Positions 61,401 to 64,000 of a stretch of DNA of 64,000 nt are shown here, one piece after another. Position numbers and translations under genes: made by a program. Source of the DNA: Actinacidiphila rubida (GTDB lineage: Bacteria > Actinomycetota > Actinomycetes > Streptomycetales > Streptomycetaceae); assembly GCF_900110255.1 (NCBI RefSeq), contig NZ_FODD01000003.1, positions 1 to 64,000 of the forward strand. The letters run 5' to 3'. The first letter of the stretch is position 1; the number at the start of each line of letters is the position of its first letter. The notes beneath the pieces are model-generated. The model did not search any database, was not told the DNA's origin, and saw only the letters and a list, made by a program, of their open reading frames with translations.

Positions 61401-61791
61401 CGGCGTCGGCCTTGCCGGTGGGCACGGTCGCGCGGACGTAGCCGAGGGCGTCGTACGTCATGCCGACGCTGGCACCCTCCGCGTGCAGCTTCGAGGTCAC
61501 CGGCCCGGTCTGGCCGGGCGCGGTGGCGACCATGAACGTGACGTTCCTGTCGCCGTCGGCCTTGGCCTTCTCCAGCAGCGAGGCGTCGTTGGAGCCGAGT
61601 TTGTCGGCCGCGTCCTTGCCGGGGGCGTCCGCCCCGGGCGCGCCGGCGGCCGGCGTGGCGGTCGCGGGGGCCTTCGGCGCGGAGTCGGCGGCCGCGAACG
61701 AGGGCCCGGCAGCCGACAGTGCGGCGACCAGGCCCGCGGCGAGCGCGATACGGGCCGCGCGTCTCTTCCCGCGTATGTGATCCAGTGACAT
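58441..61791 (-). CDS. Large secreted S8 (subtilisin-like) serine protease
   Basis: About 1116 residues from ATG 61791, which has AGGG upstream; ATG 61797 is an alternative. Signal peptide ARIALAAGLVAALSAAGPSFAAA, then an inhibitor-type propeptide. The catalytic triad is clear: Asp in TIGILDSGVDVGHP (about 222), His in SEHGTHVAGI and Ser in LQGTSMASPQATGAAAL. Between Asp and His there is a long insert with two Ca-binding-like Asp loops (DLNRDGDTTD and DLDNDGDFTD). The C-terminal ~400 residues are beta-sandwich modules with a proprotein-convertase-like pattern. A nutrient-scavenging or developmental exoprotease. Confidence 0.93.
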   Translation of the reverse strand: MSLDHIRGKRRAARIALAAGLVAALSAAGPSFAAADSAPKAPATATPAAGAPGADAPGKDAADKLGSNDASLLEKAKADGDRNVTFMVATAPGQTGPVTSKLHAEGASVGMTYDALGYVRATVPTGKADAALAAAQKLPQVLAIDLKQEIALDDPTPSADTADRAGAAAGRPSGHGTTTYPGPDAHTPAKNPYQPAFETGAVDFVKDHPASDGRGVTIGILDSGVDVGHPALQRTTTGERKIVDWVTSTDPILDGDATWRAMVTAVSGPSFTAAGRTWTAPAGDYRFSTFAEAATKGGDMQGDLNRDGDTTDVWGVLYDPAAGTVRVDLDNDGDFTDETAMKPYKDGFQIGHFGTDDPATAISESIPFTVEIRKDVPMDPYGGTWVGKKADFVNIGVVQSEHGTHVAGITSANGLFGGRMNGAAPGAKIVSSRACSWSGGCTNIALTEGMTDLVVNHHVDVVNMSIGGLGALNDGASARDQLYKRLIDTYGVQLVISAGNDGPGVNTISDPGLADHVLSIGASISRETWAANYGSQMTVPYSLLPFSARGPREDGGLAPVLTAPGAAINAVPTWEAGAPVKEAGYALPPGYAMLQGTSMASPQATGAAALLLSAARSQHLTVTPAQLRTALISTAREIPGFQTVDQGAGLVSVGPAWDLLRRGGTTDAYTVKAPVDTVLSGFLQTPGYGTGVYDREGGLTAGGQRTYGVTVTRTSGPAAAQWQTLTWAHNDGTFRVEGGPLVRLPLNVPVTVRITAKPRSAGVHSALLNVDDPLTRGTDTQIPAAVVVSTPVAAPGFTLTRSGSVQRDVTRSYFVTVPAGATSLEVAMDGLAAGSQTRFVTMHPYGVPMDSTQTIDCYPDYPNPANTCRPDVRSYAAPMAGVWEIEVEARRTSPQLDNPYRLTVTVLGAAFDPAVRTVDEATVGTPTPVTWNVSNAYAGFQGRLAGGPLGSAHTATPTIAQGDTQTTRLTLGSGVSRLDVSIGSPSDTAADLDLYVYRDGVLVGQSADGDAEESVSLANPAAGTYTFEVDGYSVPSGSTTYAYKDVYYSPGLGSVTVGDDEGVLDLPHGATAQVSASVVAAAAAPEGRELFGEVRLLDARGTTAGTGSVLIAKTLP

Positions 61792-61797
61792 GGGCAT

Positions 61798-62106
61798 CCC
61801 TGTTCGGACGGTCTCTCAGGTCGGTTCCTGCTCCCCCCGGCCTCGGCCGGGGGTGCCCCCATCCGCGCGGACGGTCCGTTCCCCGGCCGGCCGCTCCGGG
61901 AGCCCGTGCGTCAGCCCTGGGCGAGGACTGTTCGAAGTGCGGAGTCGTACGACCGCTCACCTTGATGGAATGGGGCGCCCTTTGGGGAGTGTTGACCTGC
62001 ACATGGGGTGACGATGACGGGTTTCCGCCACCGCCATCGGGGACCAACGGGGATGTTGTGCCGCAAATCGACGGGCTGCGGCAGGGCGGTGATCGGGGCA
62101 AAGGCG
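61798..62106. other. Gap upstream of the S8 protease gene
   Basis: No gene seen. Expected to hold the protease promoter and leader on the minus strand. I could not identify a convincing -35/-10 pair, stem-loop or repeat. Confidence 0.4.
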
Positions 62107-63237
62107 TCAGCGGGGGATGACGACCACATAGGCCGCCGGCGTCCGGTCCATGGACGCGATCAGCGCGGTCCTCACCACCGCCGCCTGCTGCTCCAGGGCG
62201 CTGCCGAGCTTGGCCGGGGTCAGGTGCACCAGCGTGATGCCCAGCGCCTCCAGGCGCTCGCGCTGCCGGGCGTGGCGCTCCCACACGCCCTCGTCCGCCG
62301 CCGCCGACGCGGCCCGCGCGTCCACGACCGCGGCCACCGCCTGGTCGGGCCAGTAGGCGTCGACGCCGCCCAGCGGCGGCCCGCCGGGCAGCACCAGCTC
62401 CACGTTCCAGAGCGGATCGGGCAGTTGGTGGCAGTGCACCATGGCGTACAGCCGCTCCTCGCCGATCGTGCGGTCGGCCGCCTCCACCGCGGGCAGTGCT
62501 CCCACGACGTACGGCAGGTCGAGCAGCCCGGACAGCGCCAGCTCCCGGACCACGTCGTCTCCGCCGCAGTGCCCGGCGAGCACCGCCTCGGTGAGCACGC
62601 GGCGCACCGCGTCGCGCGCCTCGCCCGCGCCGGCCGCCGCGACCCGGCCCTCGGTGCCGCACAGCGCGGCGACGGCGTCCGCCAGGGCGCGCGGCACCGG
62701 CGCGCACGGCAGCCCGGACACGTCCTGGGCGCGGGGGAGTTCCCGGGCGCGGTGCAGCGTCACGTCGCCGCTGTCGCGCAGCCGGAGCCGCTGGGGGACG
62801 AGCACGTCGATGCGGCGCAGCCCGGGCAGCGCCGGCACCGAGGAGAAGCCGTGCAGCGCGAGGGCCGCCAGGCCCGTCACCATGACCTCCCGGCCGCCGC
62901 CGACCGGGCCGTGCCCGCCCGGGTCGCGTCCGGCGTACAGCAGCGCGGCCTGCACGCGCTCGCGGCTGGTCGGCGGTCCGGTGTGCAGCAGGTAGACCTG
63001 CGGCAGCAGTTGCTGCCAGGGGCCGCCGGATCCGCAGCGCTCCGCGATCGCCGCGGGGGACAGGCCGTGCTCGCGCAACTGGCGTGCGGTGAGCACGCCG
63101 TGCTCGCCGGCGAGTGACGACCCGGCACCGGAACGGTCCGGACCGTCCGCCGTGCCCGCCGCCTCGGGGGAGTTCACGGTGCCCGCGGGGCCCGTGGTGC
63201 GGCCGGTGGCGTGGGGGGTGTGGTGGTTCGCGTTCAT
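62107..63237 (-). CDS. AbiEi-like / endonuclease-fold domain protein
   Basis: 376 residues from ATG 63237; ATG 63255 is an alternative. N-terminal winged-helix part LTARQLREHGLSPAAIAERCGSGGPWQQLLPQVYLLHTGPPT resembles the AbiEi antitoxin DNA-binding domain. The C-terminal part (VDAYWPDQAVAAVVDARAASAA ... ITLVHLTPAKL) has the Vsr/DUF559-type endonuclease layout. No AbiEii toxin gene is adjacent, so this is not a complete toxin-antitoxin pair. Such solitary proteins are very common in actinobacteria and their role is unknown. Confidence 0.8.
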   Translation of the reverse strand: MNANHHTPHATGRTTGPAGTVNSPEAAGTADGPDRSGAGSSLAGEHGVLTARQLREHGLSPAAIAERCGSGGPWQQLLPQVYLLHTGPPTSRERVQAALLYAGRDPGGHGPVGGGREVMVTGLAALALHGFSSVPALPGLRRIDVLVPQRLRLRDSGDVTLHRARELPRAQDVSGLPCAPVPRALADAVAALCGTEGRVAAAGAGEARDAVRRVLTEAVLAGHCGGDDVVRELALSGLLDLPYVVGALPAVEAADRTIGEERLYAMVHCHQLPDPLWNVELVLPGGPPLGGVDAYWPDQAVAAVVDARAASAAADEGVWERHARQRERLEALGITLVHLTPAKLGSALEQQAAVVRTALIASMDRTPAAYVVVIPR

Positions 63238-63349
63238 GCGCTGAGGCTTGCCCATGCCGGAACCCGCGGATAACCGCTGTTACAGGGCCGTCGACAAAAC
63301 GGGACAACGCCGGGCTAAAGCCCGCGTGTTCGGATGCCGATGGGCATTC

Positions 63350-63399
63350 TTCACCCATCAGGGTGAAGGGGCGGTCCCGACCAGCCGGGACCGCCCCTT
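63350..63399. terminator. Tandem stem-loop terminators after the second aminopeptidase gene
   Basis: AAGGGGCGGTCCC (63366-63378) pairs over 13 bp with GGGACCGCCCCTT (63387-63399), ending in T on either strand. Beside it TTCACCC (63350-63356) pairs with GGGTGAA (63361-63367), sharing two bases, so the two hairpins exclude each other at that edge. A further small hairpin CGGGCTAAAGCCCG lies at 63311-63324. Confidence 0.8.
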
Positions 63400-63446
63400 C
63401 TCCGTCGTGCGCCGCCCGCCCTCAACGGGCCCTGGGCGGACGCCGG

Positions 63447-64000
63447 TCAGCGCCGCGCGTCACATTCCTGTGCCCGCAGGGCGCGCGCCAGGTCGTCGCG
63501 CGCCTCCAGCACCAGCCGGCGCAGCGCCGGCGCGGCCTGCGCCCGGTCCGACAGCCACGCGTCGGTGGCGTCCAGCGTCTCCTGCCGGTCCTGCAGCGAC
63601 GGGAACAGCCCGCGCACCACGGCCATCCCGATCTCGATCGAACGCTCCGCCCACAGGGCCTCGATCACCCCGAAGTACGGCTGCGCGTAGGGCGCGGTCA
63701 GCTCGCGCTGCCCGGCCTGCGCGAAGCCCGCGATGGTCGCCTCCACCAGCGCGTTGGACAGCTTGTCCGACTCCACGACGTCCGTCCACGCCGCCGCCTT
63801 CACCGCCGCCGACGGGCGGGCCGCCAGGCACCGCACCTCGTGCCGGTGGCCCGAGGCGGTGTCGTCGCGGGCCCGTTCGGCCGCGATCACGCCCTCGTCG
63901 GCAAGGCCCTCCGCGGTCAGCGTCTCCAGCAGCGTCCAGCGCAGCTCCTGGTCGACGTCCAGCCCGTCGACCGACGCCGAACCGGCCAGCAGGTCCTGGA
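63447..64000 (-). CDS. Aminopeptidase N paralogue, C-terminal part (runs off the window)
   Basis: The frame is open from 64000 to the stop at 63447, 184 codons with no start in the window that fits. It reads DLLAGSASVDGLDVDQELRWTLLETL and later VVESDKLSNALVEATIAGFAQAGQRELTAPYAQPYF and DATDAWLSDR. This is the ERAP1-like C-terminal domain of an M1 aminopeptidase. It aligns with the end of PepN at 42155-44722 (VVESDKLPNAVQEAVIGGFVQADQRD, DATDAWLAGQ). Catalytic motifs lie outside the window. Confidence 0.9.
   Translation of the reverse strand, partial: QDLLAGSASVDGLDVDQELRWTLLETLTAEGLADEGVIAAERARDDTASGHRHEVRCLAARPSAAVKAAAWTDVVESDKLSNALVEATIAGFAQAGQRELTAPYAQPYFGVIEALWAERSIEIGMAVVRGLFPSLQDRQETLDATDAWLSDRAQAAPALRRLVLEARDDLARALRAQECDARR

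Noticed and set aside
58588..61788. 1066-residue plus-strand ORF opposite the S8 protease
   Set aside because: Shadow frame; the catalytic triad is on the minus strand.
62107..63237. Toxin-antitoxin pair based on the AbiEi-like protein
   Set aside because: No AbiEii or other toxin gene is adjacent; solitary copies of this family are common.

Overview
The window is typical streptomycete chromosome. It is very GC-rich with strong G/C third-position bias, frequent GTG (and one TTG) starts, GGAGG-type ribosome sites, and almost every gene has an obvious Streptomyces-type relative: ssbB, ettA, malQ, a group II truncated haemoglobin, and an ESX-type small protein beside an alpha/beta hydrolase. 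I see no transposase, integrase, prophage or CRISPR array. Gene content suggests a conserved core segment from Streptomyces or a close relative. The left end carries tRNA-Arg(UCU); the right end cuts through a second aminopeptidase N gene.

Layout. 1-7.8 kb: tRNA, a translationally coupled pair of P-loop GTPases, ssbB preceded by two DnaA-box-like sites, then a coupled ettA / thioesterase / unknown trio. 7.85-15.2 kb: a minus-strand ABC system with two large MacB/FtsX-type permeases and an ATPase that ends in an AbrB-like tail. 15.4-16.8 kb: truncated haemoglobin and a PCMT-like methyltransferase, divergent. 16.8-28.3 kb: an eight-gene minus-strand signalling locus, in transcription order a GlnX-like membrane protein, a GlnH-like solute-binding protein, an unknown helical protein, a PknG-like kinase, a PP2C phosphatase, a vWA protein, an FHA protein and a metallo-beta-lactamase-fold hydrolase. 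This looks like an enlarged version of the mycobacterial glnX-glnH-pknG amino-acid sensing locus and is the most interesting system here.

28.6-35.5 kb: a complete csnR-E-F-G-H-K type operon for chitosan-oligosaccharide (glucosamine oligomer) uptake and use. It has a perfect ROK operator palindrome at the csnR promoter and an unannotated 28-codon ORF between the two permease genes. 35.8-37.8 kb: MscS channel and HNH endonuclease. 37.8-41.9 kb: a decayed secreted-protein gene, then an ESX-type module (unknown protein, WXG100-like protein, WXG/alpha-beta hydrolase with an in-frame TTA codon, lipoprotein). 42.1-47.3 kb: pepN, an AAC(2')-I-like acetyltransferase and a Tat-exported phospholipase C. 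47.5-52.2 kb: two MFS exporters, an EamA permease and a MarR regulator; the MarR/MFS divergent region holds a 30-bp perfect palindrome. 52.3-64 kb: small membrane protein, malQ, a second MacB-type ABC pair, a large S8 protease, an AbiEi-like protein and the pepN paralogue end.

A recurring oddity is the number of short GC-rich minisatellites (8-20 bp units) between genes. One duplicates the stop codon of the MscS gene, and another places GAT/GATT every ~10 bp for 80 bp ahead of pepN.
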